Positions 5,311 to 5,392 of a stretch of 5,392 nucleotides of DNA are shown here, piece by piece. Numbering within the stretch: position 1 is the first letter of the stretch; the number at the start of each line of letters is the position of its first letter. The notes under the pieces were generated by a model. The model searched no databases and was not told where the DNA came from. It saw only the letters and a program-made list of their open reading frames with translations. The position numbers and the translations under genes were made by a program. Source of the DNA: Listeria marthii FSL S4-120 (GTDB taxonomy: Bacteria > Bacillota > Bacilli > Lactobacillales > Listeriaceae); NCBI GenBank assembly GCA_000183865.1, contig CM001047.1, forward strand, positions 2,742,358 through 2,747,749, read 5' to 3'.

Positions 5311-5392
5311 ATTTCAAACTTAAGCTAGTTGGCTTGTTTACATCCAACCTTATTTTAAAATTAGCGCTTGATTCCGCAACTACGATACCTTC
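5309..5392 (-). CDS. C-terminal end of a convergent gene (partial, unknown product)
   Basis: An open minus-strand frame enters from the right edge and ends at a TAA at 5309-5311, giving 27 residues that begin EGIVVAESSA and end in NKPTSLSLK. The alternating polar and hydrophobic pattern resembles the last beta strands of a soluble or surface domain, but I do not recognise the family. Support comes from the frame staying open, ordinary codon choice and the terminator starting at its stop codon. The rest of the gene lies outside the window. Confidence 0.55.
   Translation of the reverse strand, partial: EGIVVAESSANFKIRLDVNKPTSLSLK

Noticed and set aside
1..5392. CRISPR array, tRNA or rRNA gene, insertion sequence or attachment site
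   Set aside because: Reading both strands showed no regular spaced repeats, no tRNA or rRNA signature, no transposase and no terminal inverted repeats with target duplications.

Overview
The window looks like the chromosome of a low-GC Gram-positive bacterium (Bacillota), most likely Listeria or a close relative. The reasons are AT-rich codon use, strong AGGAGG-type ribosome binding sites, short intergenic hairpins with U-tracts, and a lactococcin 972-type bacteriocin cassette, a family with a described Listeria member (Lmo2776). The genus is an inference from style and family memory, not from a search.

Bases 30-3452, minus strand, read right to left: a four-part bacteriocin cassette. It starts with a secreted lactococcin 972-family peptide of 131 residues (3057-3452). 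A perfect 16-bp hairpin follows (3014-3053). Next is a polytopic membrane protein of the bacteriocin-associated DUF1430/TIGR01654 type, broken into two reading frames by an apparent one-base insertion near 2250-2261. Its reconstructed product is about 721 residues. Then come a MacB/LolD-like ABC ATPase (212-835) and an undescribed 61-residue two-helix membrane protein (30-215). The last three genes are joined by 8-bp and 4-bp overlaps and so form a translationally coupled unit. The peptide would leave by the Sec route. The ABC permease and ATPase are thought in this family to give immunity and/or export, so the frameshift may leave the cassette unable to protect its own host.

Bases 3453-3957 are a divergent control region of about 500 bp without a confident gene. 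It holds candidate promoters for the bacteriocin, three CATTA-core repeats spaced 18-19 bp apart, a long inverted repeat around the bacteriocin -10 region, and a 23-bp palindrome overlapping a second minus-strand promoter candidate.

Bases 3958-5310, plus strand: a 23-codon leader peptide with a strong ribosome binding site, then a Bcr/CflA-family 12-helix drug efflux transporter (4054-5244). The end of the leader can pair with the transporter's Shine-Dalgarno sequence, which suggests attenuation control of the kind seen at antibiotic-resistance genes. A long bidirectional terminator (5249-5310) closes the unit. It separates the transporter from a convergent minus-strand gene of which only the last 27 codons (5309-5392) lie in the window.
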